From NCBI GenBank assembly GCA_020636405.1, contig JACJXW010000006.1, positions 868,001-932,000 on the forward strand: a stretch of DNA of 64,000 nt. Reading direction: 5' to 3'. Origin of the DNA: Lewinellaceae bacterium. GTDB lineage: Bacteria > Bacteroidota > Bacteroidia > Chitinophagales > Saprospiraceae. Positions 25,650 through 35,141 of the stretch are shown piece by piece; position 1 is the first letter of the stretch, and every line of letters begins with the position of its first letter. The position numbers and the translations under genes are program-made. The notes under the pieces were generated by a model. It worked only from the letters and a program-made list of their open reading frames with translations. It had not been told where the DNA came from and did not search any database.

Positions 25650-27980
25650 ATGCTCAAACCTGTACCTTTTTTTCTGGGAGCGCTGTTGTTTTGTTGTTCC
25701 TGTTCTACCGAACAGCAGGGTGTTCCTCCGGCTTCCGCTACTTATGAAAGCCCCGTATTTATGGCCAACCCTTTGATGGGAACCGACTCCGAGTTTAGCC
25801 TGTCCAACGGCAATACCTATCCGGCTATTGCGCTACCCTGGGGCATGAACTTCTGGACGCCCATGACCAGTAAGATGGGCGACGGCTGGACGTACAAGTA
25901 CGACGAAAACAAGATCCGCGGCATCAAGCAGACCCATCAACCCAGCCCCTGGATCAACGACTATGCAGCGTTCTCCCTGATGGCGGTCACCGGAGCGCTG
26001 AAATTTCAGGAAGATGAACGCGCGTCCTGGTTCTCCCACAAGGCCGAAGAAGTGAGGCCCCATTATTACAAAGTTTACCTGGCGGACTATGATGTGGTGG
26101 CGGAGGTAACTCCTACCGAACGGGCGGCTCACTTCCGTTTTACCTTTCCTGAAGAGGAAACCTCGTACATCCTGCTGGACGCCTTTGATGAAGGGTCGAT
26201 GGTGGAGATCCATCCCGAAGAACGAAAAATAACAGGTTATTGCCGCAATAACAGCGGTGGTGTGCCCGACAATTTCCACAACTATTTTGTAGCCGTGTTC
26301 GACAAGGATTTCGAGGTGGCCCACACCTGGGGAGACGAGTGGGCGTTCGATGAAAATTCCCCCCGGAAGGAGGGCAACCACGTCGGCGCCATCATCGGGT
26401 TTAAGACAAAACGTGGAGAGCAGGTGCACGTCAGGGTGGCCTCTTCCTTCATCAGCCCCGAACAGGCAGAACTCAACCTCCGGCAGGAGATCGGAGAGGG
26501 CTCTTTTGAAGACACCAAAACCAAAGCTTTTCAGGCCTGGGATAAAGAACTGAACCGGATCAAGGTGGAGGATGACAACCTGGACAACATCCGCACCTTC
26601 TACTCCTGCCTGTACCGTCTGCTCCTGTTTCCCCGCAAGTTCTACGAGGTCGACGCTTCCGGTGCGGCCGTCCACTACAGCCCCTACAACGGAGAAGTGA
26701 GGCCGGGTTATATGTTTACGGACAACGGGTTTTGGGATACTTTTAGGGCTGTGTTCCCCTTTTTCACCCTCATGTACCCGGAGCTGAACAGCCAGATCAT
26801 GCAGGGGCTGGCCAACACCTACCAGGAGTCGGGTTGGTTGCCGGAATGGGCCAGCCCGGGCCACCGCGATTGCATGATCGGTTCCAATTCGGCTTCTCTG
26901 ATCGCCGATGCCTATGTGAAGGGTATTCGGGGATACGATGCGGATCTTCTGCTGGAAGCCATGTTGAAGAATGCCAGCGTGGAGGAAGGCCGCCCGGTGA
27001 ACTCCGTAGGGCGCCTGGGAGTGGCGTATTACAACGAGCTGGGTTATGTGCCCTATGATGTCGGGATCAATGAAAATGCCGCGCGCACCCTGGAATATGC
27101 TTATGCGGATTTCGCCGTCGCCCAGATGGCCCGGCTGATGGGCAAAGAAGAAACAGCCCGGAAATTCTACGAACAATCACACAACTACAAAAACCTCTAT
27201 GATGGAGAGAGCGGCTGGATGCGCGGCAAAAACCAGGACGGTACTTTCCAGTCCCCCTTCAATCCGCTCAAATGGGGCGACGCCTTCACGGAGGGCAACA
27301 GCCTGCACTACACCTGGTCGGTTTTTCAGGACGTGCAGGGGCTGATCGGCCTGATGGGGGGAGAACAGGCCTTTGTGAACAAGCTGGACGAAGTATTCAC
27401 CATGCCTCCCGATTTCGACGACTCCTATTACGGTTTCACCATTCACGAGATCAGGGAGATGCAGATCGTCAATATGGGCAACTATGCCCACGGCAACCAG
27501 CCCATTCAGCACATGATCTACCTCTACAACTATGGGCGGCAACCCTGGAAGGCGCAGCAAAAGGTTCGGGAAGTGATGGGAAAACTGTACGCGCCTACGC
27601 CGGATGGATACTGTGGTGATGAAGATAATGGGCAGACTTCCGCCTGGTATGTGTTCAGCGCCATGGGCTTTTATCCGGTCACTCCGGCCACGACGCAATA
27701 TGTCATCGGAAGCCCGCTGTTCGATAAAGTAAGCCTGACATTAGAGGATGGAAAACAATTTATCATAGAAGCCATGGGGAATCAACCGGACAATTTCTAT
27801 ATTGAGTCGGCGACTTTGAACGGAGAACCCTTCAACAGGAATTGGATTGATCATCAGGACATCCAAAAAGGAGGAAATTTGATTTTCAAAATGGCGGATC
27901 AGCCCAATACTTCACGGGCTGTTGACGAAGCTGCGGCGCCGTTTTCATTATCCACTTCAACCCTGCAGGCAAATGACTGA
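25650..27980 (+). CDS. GH92 alpha-mannosidase lipoprotein
   Basis: A 776-residue enzyme with lipobox CCSC near residue 18. GH92 signatures are present in order: NPLMGTDSEF, GFWDTFRAVFPFF, NENAARTLEYAYADF, GNQPIQHMIYLYNYG and the hallmark GDEDNGQTSAWYVFSAMGF, then the C-terminal sandwich. GH92 enzymes are calcium-dependent exo-alpha-mannosidases acting on N-glycans or yeast mannan. Linkage specificity cannot be told. The gene overlaps the ROK kinase gene by 8 bases, which implies translational coupling. Confidence 0.92.
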   Translation: MLKPVPFFLGALLFCCSCSTEQQGVPPASATYESPVFMANPLMGTDSEFSLSNGNTYPAIALPWGMNFWTPMTSKMGDGWTYKYDENKIRGIKQTHQPSPWINDYAAFSLMAVTGALKFQEDERASWFSHKAEEVRPHYYKVYLADYDVVAEVTPTERAAHFRFTFPEEETSYILLDAFDEGSMVEIHPEERKITGYCRNNSGGVPDNFHNYFVAVFDKDFEVAHTWGDEWAFDENSPRKEGNHVGAIIGFKTKRGEQVHVRVASSFISPEQAELNLRQEIGEGSFEDTKTKAFQAWDKELNRIKVEDDNLDNIRTFYSCLYRLLLFPRKFYEVDASGAAVHYSPYNGEVRPGYMFTDNGFWDTFRAVFPFFTLMYPELNSQIMQGLANTYQESGWLPEWASPGHRDCMIGSNSASLIADAYVKGIRGYDADLLLEAMLKNASVEEGRPVNSVGRLGVAYYNELGYVPYDVGINENAARTLEYAYADFAVAQMARLMGKEETARKFYEQSHNYKNLYDGESGWMRGKNQDGTFQSPFNPLKWGDAFTEGNSLHYTWSVFQDVQGLIGLMGGEQAFVNKLDEVFTMPPDFDDSYYGFTIHEIREMQIVNMGNYAHGNQPIQHMIYLYNYGRQPWKAQQKVREVMGKLYAPTPDGYCGDEDNGQTSAWYVFSAMGFYPVTPATTQYVIGSPLFDKVSLTLEDGKQFIIEAMGNQPDNFYIESATLNGEPFNRNWIDHQDIQKGGNLIFKMADQPNTSRAVDEAAAPFSLSTSTLQAND

Positions 27981-28908
27981 CAAGCACATTACGATAGGCT
28001 GCGATATCGGCGGCGGGCACATCCTCAGCGCGGCGGTGGATACCCGTGTGGGAAGGATAATCGATGATTCCCGCGCCTACGTCAAGGTAGACAACAAGGC
28101 CTCCAGGGAGCAGATCCTGGAAACCTGGGCGACTGCCCTGAACCAAAGCATCCGGAAGGCAGGCTTATCCAGCATAGCGGGCATCGGCTTTGCCATGCCT
28201 GGCCCGTTCGAATATAAAACCGGGCGGGCGATGTTTGAGGGCAACGACAAGTACGAGGCGCTTTACAACGTAAATATCAGGGAGGAGCTTCCGGAATACC
28301 TGGTGGCGCCGCAGCTCCCGCTGCGGTTCATGAACGACGCCACTTCTTTTGCCGTGGGCGTATCCTGGCTGGGCGAAGGAAAGGGGCATCACAAGGTCGT
28401 CGCCATCACGCTGGGCACCGGTTTCGGTTCAGCTTATATCGAAGATGGCGTGCCGGTCGTGCACCGGGAAGACGTGGCCAAGCAGGGCTGCTTCTGGCAC
28501 CTGCCGTACCGGGATGGCATTGCCGACGATTATTTTTCCACCCGCTGGTTTGTCGGGGAATACGAGAAATTGACGGGGCAAAAGGTGAAGGGGGTAAAGG
28601 AGGTCGCTGAAGCCGCGGGGGACAGCGCGGAGGTAAGAGCTCTTTTTCAGGCTTTCGGCAAAAACCTGGGCGATTTTTTTGTGCCCTGGCTGAAGAAATT
28701 CCCGGCCGGTATTTTGGTGATCGGAGGGAACATATCCCACGCGCTTAACCTTTTTGGGGGCGCTTTGCAGCAACCGCTTCGGGAAAACGGCATTGAAACC
28801 CACATCGCCGCTTCCAGCCTGATGGAAGATGCCGCCCTGATCGGCAGCGCCCGCTTGTTTGAAGATGCTTTCTGGGATAAAGTGAAAGACGATTTACCGG
28901 GCTTGTAA
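27973..28908 (+). CDS. ROK-family sugar kinase
   Basis: A 311-residue ROK protein: GCDIGGGHILSAAVD (phosphate-1 motif), AMPGPFEYKTG, NDATSFAVGVSW and TLGTGFGSAYI (phosphate-2), and VIGGNISHAL (adenosine). No N-terminal helix-turn-helix is present, so it is a kinase rather than a repressor. The zinc-binding cysteine cluster typical of many ROK kinases is reduced (only KQGCFWHLPY). The start ATG overlaps the GH92 stop, so it probably phosphorylates the mannose released by GH92 or a related hexose. Confidence 0.83.
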   Translation: MTDKHITIGCDIGGGHILSAAVDTRVGRIIDDSRAYVKVDNKASREQILETWATALNQSIRKAGLSSIAGIGFAMPGPFEYKTGRAMFEGNDKYEALYNVNIREELPEYLVAPQLPLRFMNDATSFAVGVSWLGEGKGHHKVVAITLGTGFGSAYIEDGVPVVHREDVAKQGCFWHLPYRDGIADDYFSTRWFVGEYEKLTGQKVKGVKEVAEAAGDSAEVRALFQAFGKNLGDFFVPWLKKFPAGILVIGGNISHALNLFGGALQQPLRENGIETHIAASSLMEDAALIGSARLFEDAFWDKVKDDLPGL

Positions 28909-28949
28909 GCTTATTTGGGCTCTACGAAAAAACTAAAACTTTGGTGCCT

Positions 28950-31301
28950 GTGAGAAACCAACGACTGCTCTTGTTCCTGGCCGTATTCGCCTGCCTGCTG
29001 GTCGCCTTCTGGCTGTTGGCCCCGGGAGAAACCGTCACGCCTCAGAATGACAATACCGGGCCTGCCGAACGCGCCCAGGCGATTCCCGACAAAGTTGATT
29101 TCAACTTTCATGTCAAACCCATCCTTTCCGACCGGTGCTTTAAATGCCACGGGCCGGATGAGAAGGTTCGGGAAGGAGGCCTTGCGCTGCACGACAAAGA
29201 ACTGGCCTTCTCCGCCCTTGGGGACGATAAGAGCAGGTATGCCATCATCCCCGGTGATACCGAACACAGCACGCTGGTGCAGAGGATCTACGCCGAAGAT
29301 GAGAACGACCGGATGCCGCCGCCGGAATCCAACCTTTTGCTTACGGAATATGAGAAGGCCGTCCTGAAAAAATGGATCGCTCAGGGAGCGGAATGGAAGG
29401 AACACTGGGCTTTTATTCCGCCGGCCAGGCCTGCAATTCCAAAAGTAAAGGATACTTCCTGGCCCGAAAATGAGATCGACCATTTTATCCTTGCCAATCT
29501 GGAGTCTATGGGGCTTTCTCCTTCCGGGCGGGAGGCGAAAGAGAAGCTGATCCGCCGGGTGAGTTTTGACCTCACCGGCCTGCCGCCGGTCCTTGCTGAG
29601 CTCGAGGCTTTTCTCGCAGACAACAGCCCGGATGCCTTTGAAAAAGCGGTGGACCGCCTGCTGGCCTCCAATGCCTACGCCGAAAGGATGGCTCTGGAGT
29701 GGATGGACCTGGCCCGTTACGCCGACACCCACGGGTATCAGGATGATTTTGAGCGCATCATGTGGCCCTGGAGAGATTGGGTGATCCATGCCTACCGGCA
29801 GAACATGCCCTATGACGAGTTCGTCACCTGGCAACTGGCCGGCGACCTGCTGCCGGACGCTACGCTTGAGCAGGTCATCGCCACGGGGTTCAACCGCAAC
29901 CACAAGATCACTGCCGAAGGAGGCGTGATCGATGAGGAATACCGAACCGAATACGTGGCCGACCGGGCGCAGACCTTCGCTACGGCCTTTCTGGGGCTGA
30001 CCATGGAGTGCGCCCGCTGCCACGACCATAAATACGATCCCATCAGCCAGAAGGATTACTACAGCCTGTTCAGCTTTTTCAACAATATCCCCGAGAAAGG
30101 GCTGATACCGAGCCCCACTGCCATTCCCGAGCCTTACATTACCCTCACCCGGAAGCAGATCGAAGAAACCGTGAATTTCATCAATAACCTGGACTCCATG
30201 CCGGCTATCCCGCTTATGGTGATGAAGGAGATGGATACCCCCCGTCCTACGTTCGTGCTCCAGCGCGGACAATACGACCGCCCGGGAGATGAAGTTCAAC
30301 CTGCCACGCCCCGCGCTATACTGCCGATGGGTAAGGAACAGCGGAAAGACCGCCTGGGGTTAGCCCGCTGGCTTTTCGACGAGAAAAACCCCCTGACGGC
30401 CCGGGTGGCTGTCAATCGCCTGTGGCAGCAGCTTTTTGGCAAGGGCATCGTCGCGACTTCCTTTGATTTTGGGAACCAGGGAGCGCTGCCTTCTCACCCT
30501 GAGCTTCTGGACTTTCTGTCCATCAAGTTCCGGGAAGAAGGATGGGATACCAAAGCCATGCTCAAATACATCGTGTTGTCTTCTACCTACCAGCAATCGG
30601 CCGCAGTTTCGGAAAAACTCCTGGAGATAGATCCGGAGAACCGCTGGCTTGCCCGGGCGCCCCGGCGAAGGCTGAAAGCGGAAATGCTCCGGGATCAGGC
30701 CCTCAAGGTGAGCGGCCTGCTCAACGAAGCAGTGGGCGGCCCCAGCGTGAAGCCCTACCAGCCGGCAGGGATCTGGGAGGAAACTACCGGAGGGGGAGGG
30801 GGCAGCACCGCTAAATATGTACAGGACACCGGAGATAAACTGTACCGGCGCAGCCTGTACACCTTCTGGAAACGCACCGTGCCGCCCCCCAGCATGATGG
30901 CCTTTGACGCGCCTTCCCGCGACCTGTGCACCGTCAAGCGGCAGGAGACCAATACGCCCCTCCAGGCCCTTGTACTGTTGAATGACCCACAGGCGGTAGA
31001 GGCCGCCCGGATGCTGGCGCACCAGGCGATCGACTCAGCCGGGGAAGAGGTGAGCGGCCGGATCGCGTACATCTTCCGGCTGGCTACCTCGCGGACGCCC
31101 CGCCCGGAAGAACTGGAGCTTTTGGTAAAGTACTTTGAAGAAGAGCGGATGCGGTTTGCCGGCCAGCCGGAAAAGGCCGGACAATACCTCCGGGTAGGAG
31201 AATATACGCTGCAAACGAAAATGGACGCCGCCGAACTCGCCGCTTATGCGGTGGTCGCCAACGCCATATTGAACCTGGATGAGGCGGTGACGAGAGGGTA
31301 G
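28950..31301 (+). CDS. Planctomycete-type cytochrome c / DUF1549 / DUF1553 protein
   Basis: A 783-residue exported protein with an N-terminal hydrophobic anchor (LLLFLAVFACLLVAFWLLA). Then a Planctomycete cytochrome C domain with haem motif C63-F-K-C66-H67, DUF1549 (SFDLTGLPP, WMDLARYADTHGYQDD, GLTMECARCHDHKYDPI, a second haem-like CxxCH) and DUF1553 (NRLWQQLFGKGIV, AFDAPSRDLCTVKRQETNTP). GTG at 28950 is taken as the start; TTG 28941 and GTG 28944 are alternatives. In Planctomycetes such proteins are always next to DUF1501 genes, as here. Enzymatic role is unknown. Confidence 0.85.
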   Translation: MRNQRLLLFLAVFACLLVAFWLLAPGETVTPQNDNTGPAERAQAIPDKVDFNFHVKPILSDRCFKCHGPDEKVREGGLALHDKELAFSALGDDKSRYAIIPGDTEHSTLVQRIYAEDENDRMPPPESNLLLTEYEKAVLKKWIAQGAEWKEHWAFIPPARPAIPKVKDTSWPENEIDHFILANLESMGLSPSGREAKEKLIRRVSFDLTGLPPVLAELEAFLADNSPDAFEKAVDRLLASNAYAERMALEWMDLARYADTHGYQDDFERIMWPWRDWVIHAYRQNMPYDEFVTWQLAGDLLPDATLEQVIATGFNRNHKITAEGGVIDEEYRTEYVADRAQTFATAFLGLTMECARCHDHKYDPISQKDYYSLFSFFNNIPEKGLIPSPTAIPEPYITLTRKQIEETVNFINNLDSMPAIPLMVMKEMDTPRPTFVLQRGQYDRPGDEVQPATPRAILPMGKEQRKDRLGLARWLFDEKNPLTARVAVNRLWQQLFGKGIVATSFDFGNQGALPSHPELLDFLSIKFREEGWDTKAMLKYIVLSSTYQQSAAVSEKLLEIDPENRWLARAPRRRLKAEMLRDQALKVSGLLNEAVGGPSVKPYQPAGIWEETTGGGGGSTAKYVQDTGDKLYRRSLYTFWKRTVPPPSMMAFDAPSRDLCTVKRQETNTPLQALVLLNDPQAVEAARMLAHQAIDSAGEEVSGRIAYIFRLATSRTPRPEELELLVKYFEEERMRFAGQPEKAGQYLRVGEYTLQTKMDAAELAAYAVVANAILNLDEAVTRG

Positions 31302-31336
31302 TGGAAGTTGGAAGTGGGAAAGCGGCCTGAGGCGTC

Positions 31337-31696
31337 AAACGGGAACCTCGGCCCGCCAAATTTATTTGGCGTCGGAGATGCAAACGGGAACCTCGGTTCG
31401 CCAAATTCATTTGGCGTCGGAGATGCAAACGGGAACCTCGGTCCGCCCAATTCATTTGGCGTCGAAGATGCAAACGGGAACCTAGGTCCGCCCAATTCAT
31501 TTGGCGTCGGAGATGCAAACGGGAACCTCGGTCCGCCCAATTCATTTGGCGTCGGAGATGTAAATGGGAACCTCGGTTCGCCCAATTCATTTGGCGTCGA
31601 AGGTGCAAACGGGAACCTCGGTCCGCCAAATTTATTTGGCGTCGGAGATGCAAACGGGAACCTCGGTCCGCCCAATTCATTTGGCGTCGAAGGTGC
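31337..31696. repeat. 45-bp x 8 tandem array with a palindrome in each unit
   Basis: Eight head-to-tail 45-bp units begin AAACGGGAACCTCGG and contain CGCCAAATTTATTTGGCG or a near copy, then TCGGAGATGC. Unit starts are 31337, 31382, 31427, 31472, 31517, 31562, 31607 and 31652. Because 45 is a multiple of three and the units lack stops, several frames stay open, which I take as a by-product. It lies between two genes of one operon. Confidence 0.9.
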
Positions 31697-31755
31697 AGGT
31701 TGATAAAATAGTTTAGATGGCTACTCGTCTTCCCAATCCTCATTCACCCCTCCGA

Positions 31756-31771
31756 ACCAAATAAATTTGGT
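31756..31771 (+). other. Hairpin upstream of DUF1501 gene
   Basis: ACCAAATAAATTTGGT is a 7-bp stem with a 2-base loop, flanked by CCTCCGA and CCTCCGG. It lies 38 bases before the DUF1501 start and resembles the palindrome inside the tandem-array units. It may be a diverged solo unit or a translation-control hairpin. Confidence 0.4.
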
Positions 31772-31808
31772 CCTCCGGGGCGAGCGTAAAAAGTATAAAA
31801 AGCAGACT

Positions 31809-33290
31809 ATGAACAAGATATTTGAAGATCGGGCCTTACACCTCAACCGCCGGGCTTTTTTATCCAAAACGGCAACAGGTATCGGTATAGCCGCTTTGTC
31901 CTCCATTCTGGGCTACAGCTTCTTCCGAAAGAATGAAAATGGATTGCTGGTAGAAGAAACCGGTGGGCTGCGGGGAGCGTTGGAAGCCCTGCACCATCCA
32001 GCCAAAGCCAAGCGGATAATTTACCTTTTCCAGAGTGGCGGCCCCTCCCAGTTGGAGCTGTTCGATTACAAGCCCCTGCTCAATGAACGGAGAGGGCAGG
32101 ACCTGCCGGAGTCGATCCGGGCGGGCCAGCGCCTGACCACCATGACCTCCGGGCAGGAGTCCTTTCCCCTGGCGGGCTCTATATACGACTTTAAACAATA
32201 TGGACAGAGCGGGGCCTGGGTGAGCGACATCCTGCCTTATACCTCCAAGGTTGTGGATGAAATTTGCATCATCAAGTCCATGTACACCGAGGCGATCAAC
32301 CACGATCCTGCCATTACCTTCTTTCAGACCGGCTCCCAGCAACCGGGGCGCCCGAGTATGGGCTCCTGGTTAAGCTACGGCCTGGGCAGTGAAAATGAGA
32401 ACCTACCGGCATTTTGCGTGCTGCTTTCCCGGGGGACCGGAAGGCCCAACGGCCAACCCTTGTACTCTCGGCTTTGGGGCAATGGCTTCCTGCATTCCCT
32501 GCACCAGGGGGTCCAGTTTCGGGCCGCCGCGGACCCCGTCCTGTACCTCAACGACCCCGAAGGCCTTTCCAGAGAACAAAGGCGGAATATGCTCGACAAA
32601 CTGGCGGAACTCAACGCCCGGCAGTACGATGCCTACGGAGACCCGGAGATCCAGAGCCGGATCGCACAGTATGAAATGGCCTACCGCATGCAAACCTCCG
32701 TTCCGGAAGTCATGAATATTGAAGAGGAGCCTGATTACATCTACCAGATGTATGGCCCGGACGCCATGACGCCGGGCACCTTTGCCGCCAACTGCATCCT
32801 TGCCCGGCGGCTGGCGGAAAAAGGCGTGCGCTTCATCCAGCTTTACCACATGGGGTGGGACCAGCACTTCGACCTGCCGGTGGCCATCCGCAAGCAGGCC
32901 AAAGATGTAGATCAGGCATCGGCGGCCCTGGTAATGGACCTCAAACAGCGGGGGATGCTGGAAGATACCCTCATCATCTGGGGCGGTGAGTTCGGGCGCA
33001 CCAATTATTCCCAGGGTATTCTGACGGACACCAATTACGGCCGGGACCACCATCCTCGTTGCTTCTCCATCTGGATGGCGGGGGGCGGCATAAAACCGGG
33101 GATGGTATACGGCGAAACCGATGAGTTCGGATATAATGTTGTCGACAAACCGGTACACGTTCACGATTTCCAGGCGACCCTCCTGCACCTCCTGGGGATC
33201 GACCACGAGCGGCTGACCTACAAATACCAGGGGCGGCGCTTCCGCCTGACCGATGTGGAAGGCACCCTGATAAAGGACATCCTGGCATGA
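31809..33290 (+). CDS. DUF1501 protein with Tat signal
   Basis: A 493-residue protein with a twin-arginine export signal (LNRRAFLSKTATGIGIAAL). The body belongs to the DUF1501 (sulfatase/alkaline-phosphatase-like) family: YLFQSGGPSQLELFDYKP, GSWLSYGLGSEN, LYHMGWDQHFDLP, WGGEFGRTNYSQG and GRDHHPRCFSIWMAGGG. The ATG at 31809 places the RR motif about 17 residues in, as usual. The stop overlaps the next start by 4 bases (ATGA). It is the usual partner of DUF1549/DUF1553 proteins and may act with the haem protein upstream in the periplasm. Confidence 0.85.
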   Translation: MNKIFEDRALHLNRRAFLSKTATGIGIAALSSILGYSFFRKNENGLLVEETGGLRGALEALHHPAKAKRIIYLFQSGGPSQLELFDYKPLLNERRGQDLPESIRAGQRLTTMTSGQESFPLAGSIYDFKQYGQSGAWVSDILPYTSKVVDEICIIKSMYTEAINHDPAITFFQTGSQQPGRPSMGSWLSYGLGSENENLPAFCVLLSRGTGRPNGQPLYSRLWGNGFLHSLHQGVQFRAAADPVLYLNDPEGLSREQRRNMLDKLAELNARQYDAYGDPEIQSRIAQYEMAYRMQTSVPEVMNIEEEPDYIYQMYGPDAMTPGTFAANCILARRLAEKGVRFIQLYHMGWDQHFDLPVAIRKQAKDVDQASAALVMDLKQRGMLEDTLIIWGGEFGRTNYSQGILTDTNYGRDHHPRCFSIWMAGGGIKPGMVYGETDEFGYNVVDKPVHVHDFQATLLHLLGIDHERLTYKYQGRRFRLTDVEGTLIKDILA

Positions 33291-34321
33291 AAAGGAGAAC
33301 CTTCATGCGGAACGGCGCGGTGGTTCTGTCCGGGTTCGGGGCCGGGCTGAATGCGCTGGACTCGTGGGCCCGGTATAAGGACGTAGTTATAGGGCATAAT
33401 TCCCATCGGTATAAGATCGACCTGAACTGGGGGGCGCTGAACGCTCAGTTCTACCCCGTAAAGGATTGCCATGAGATGGTGCAGGATTCGAAGGGTAGGA
33501 TCGTCCTTCTGACCAACCACACCAAAAATAATGTCCTCATCTACAGCCGTTCCGGACAGTTGTTGGAAGTGTGGGGCACTGAATTTCCCGGCGCTCATGG
33601 CCTAACCCTGAATGTGGAAGGGGGGGAAGACTTCCTGTACATAACCGATAACAACCGGCATGAAGTGATCAAAACAACCATTGATGGCAAAGTGGTGATG
33701 GTACTGCCCTTTCCGCAAGTATCCGGGAAGTACGATTCCCCTGATCAGTATATTCCAACCGAGACGGCCATCGCTGAAAACGGCGACATTTACGTTGCCG
33801 ATGGTTATGGCCTGCAATACCTCCTGCATTATAATGCGCGGGGAGAACTGTTGAACGTGTTTGGCGGAAAAGGGCAGGGAGAGGCATCGTTCGATAATGC
33901 GCATGGCATTTGCATTGATGATCGGGATCCGGAAAATCCCTGCCTGTTGATCACCGACCGGATGCGGAACAAGTTGAAGCGGTTCACCCTGGATGGGAAG
34001 TACCTTTCCACGATCAACTTGCCCGGAGCCTTCATCTGCCGCCCGGTGATCCACAGGAAGAACGTTTACCTGGCAACGATCTGGTCGGGTGAGGGTGGGG
34101 AAGGAACCGGCTTTATCTCCATCCTGGATGAGCAGGATCAGTTGATCTCCGCCCCCGGTGGCATCACACCCAGATACGAGGACGGTGAGTTGAAGCCGAT
34201 GTACCAGGCCCTGAAGATATTTCATCATCCCCACGATGTATGTGTCGACGATGAAGATAACCTTTATGTAGCACAGTGGAATTCAGGACAGACCTATCCG
34301 ATCAAACTATACAGAGTATAA
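33287..34321 (+). CDS. NHL-type six-bladed beta-propeller, exported
   Basis: A 344-residue protein starting with a Tat-like KRRTFMRNGAVVLSGFG. Repeated propeller blades are seen as HEMVQDSKGRIVLLTNHT, GLTLNVEGGEDFLYITDN, AIAENGDIYVADGYG, GICIDDRDPENPCLLITD and DVCVDDEDNLYVAQW, the NHL/SMP-30-like pattern. It may bind a ligand or lactone. Translation is probably coupled to DUF1501 by the ATGA overlap. It is followed after one base by a lipoprotein gene. Confidence 0.78.
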   Translation: MKRRTFMRNGAVVLSGFGAGLNALDSWARYKDVVIGHNSHRYKIDLNWGALNAQFYPVKDCHEMVQDSKGRIVLLTNHTKNNVLIYSRSGQLLEVWGTEFPGAHGLTLNVEGGEDFLYITDNNRHEVIKTTIDGKVVMVLPFPQVSGKYDSPDQYIPTETAIAENGDIYVADGYGLQYLLHYNARGELLNVFGGKGQGEASFDNAHGICIDDRDPENPCLLITDRMRNKLKRFTLDGKYLSTINLPGAFICRPVIHRKNVYLATIWSGEGGEGTGFISILDEQDQLISAPGGITPRYEDGELKPMYQALKIFHHPHDVCVDDEDNLYVAQWNSGQTYPIKLYRV

Positions 34322-34322
34322 T

Positions 34323-35129
34323 ATGAAACCCTTGCCGGCTCTTTTCCTGCTCTCGTTTTTATTTTCCTGTTCTGCGGTGAGGGAAACGGAAGGGGCATTG
34401 CCCTCTGGAATGATCTTCCAGCTGGCAAGCCCTCAGTGCCGGGTGGATTCTGTGCTGTTTGTCAACTCCGCCCTCCTTTCACTGGAACTGGACTATCCGG
34501 ATGTTGCCATCCGCTACACCGATAATGGGGAAGATGTTAGTTTAAACAGCCGGCTGTACACCGGCCCGATCCGGGTTTCTACCTCCGGGGCCATCCATGC
34601 CCGGGCTTTTCATCCGGATTTTCTGCCGAGCGAGATCGTCTCCCGGCAAGTCAGGAAAATTAGTGCAGCTGCCCTGAATGCAAGCGTGGCGGTCCATCCG
34701 GAACCCCATTCTTCCTACCCTGGCAATGGCCCCCGATCCCTGGTTGATCTGCAAAAAGGGAGCGCTGCTTTCCGGAATGGCAACTACTGGATGGGATTTC
34801 AGGCGGACACCGTGGATATTAGCCTAAGCCTGGATACGGAAAAACCGGTCGGGCTGGTAACGCTCAGTGTCCTGGAGGACAATGCTTCCTGGATCTTTTT
34901 ACCGAGGAGCGCCGAAGTGTTTGTGGACGGGAAATTGGTAGGGAGAAAGGATTGGCCGGCCTCCACCTCGCCGGGTACTTCTGCCCTGCAATTCCTGGAA
35001 ATACCGGTGGCCGGAACAACCGGGAGTACCATACAGGTAAGGGTGGCCAACTGGCCTTCCATCCCGGACTGGCATCCGGGGAAGGGCACGCCGCCCTGGT
35101 TTTTTATCGATGAACTTTTGATCAACTAA
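34323..35129 (+). CDS. Lipoprotein with CHB_HEX_C-like and discoidin-like domains
   Basis: A 268-residue lipoprotein (lipobox LFSC, C16). Residues about 45-115 form a chitobiase C-terminal-like sandwich (DVAIRYTDNGEDVSLNS, GAIHARAFHPDFLPSE). Residues about 130-268 form an F5/8-type-C-like sandwich (GPRSLVDLQKGSAAFRNGNY, DWHPGKGTPPWFFIDELLIN). The C-terminal half is clearly related to the end of the next protein, which suggests domain duplication. A carbohydrate-binding or scaffold role is inferred. Spacing to both neighbours is 1-12 bases. Confidence 0.72.
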   Translation: MKPLPALFLLSFLFSCSAVRETEGALPSGMIFQLASPQCRVDSVLFVNSALLSLELDYPDVAIRYTDNGEDVSLNSRLYTGPIRVSTSGAIHARAFHPDFLPSEIVSRQVRKISAAALNASVAVHPEPHSSYPGNGPRSLVDLQKGSAAFRNGNYWMGFQADTVDISLSLDTEKPVGLVTLSVLEDNASWIFLPRSAEVFVDGKLVGRKDWPASTSPGTSALQFLEIPVAGTTGSTIQVRVANWPSIPDWHPGKGTPPWFFIDELLIN

Positions 35130-35141
35130 TACAGATAACCG

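Noticed and set aside
25833..27176. Long open frame antisense to GH92
   Set aside because: GH92 motifs on the plus strand are decisive.
31337..31696. Possible CRISPR array
   Set aside because: Units are directly adjacent without unique spacers and no cas genes are present.
31308..31703. Open frame of 131 codons made of 15-residue repeats
   Set aside because: The 45-bp unit length keeps several frames open on both strands, substitutions show no codon-position bias, and each unit has a palindrome; treated as a DNA repeat.
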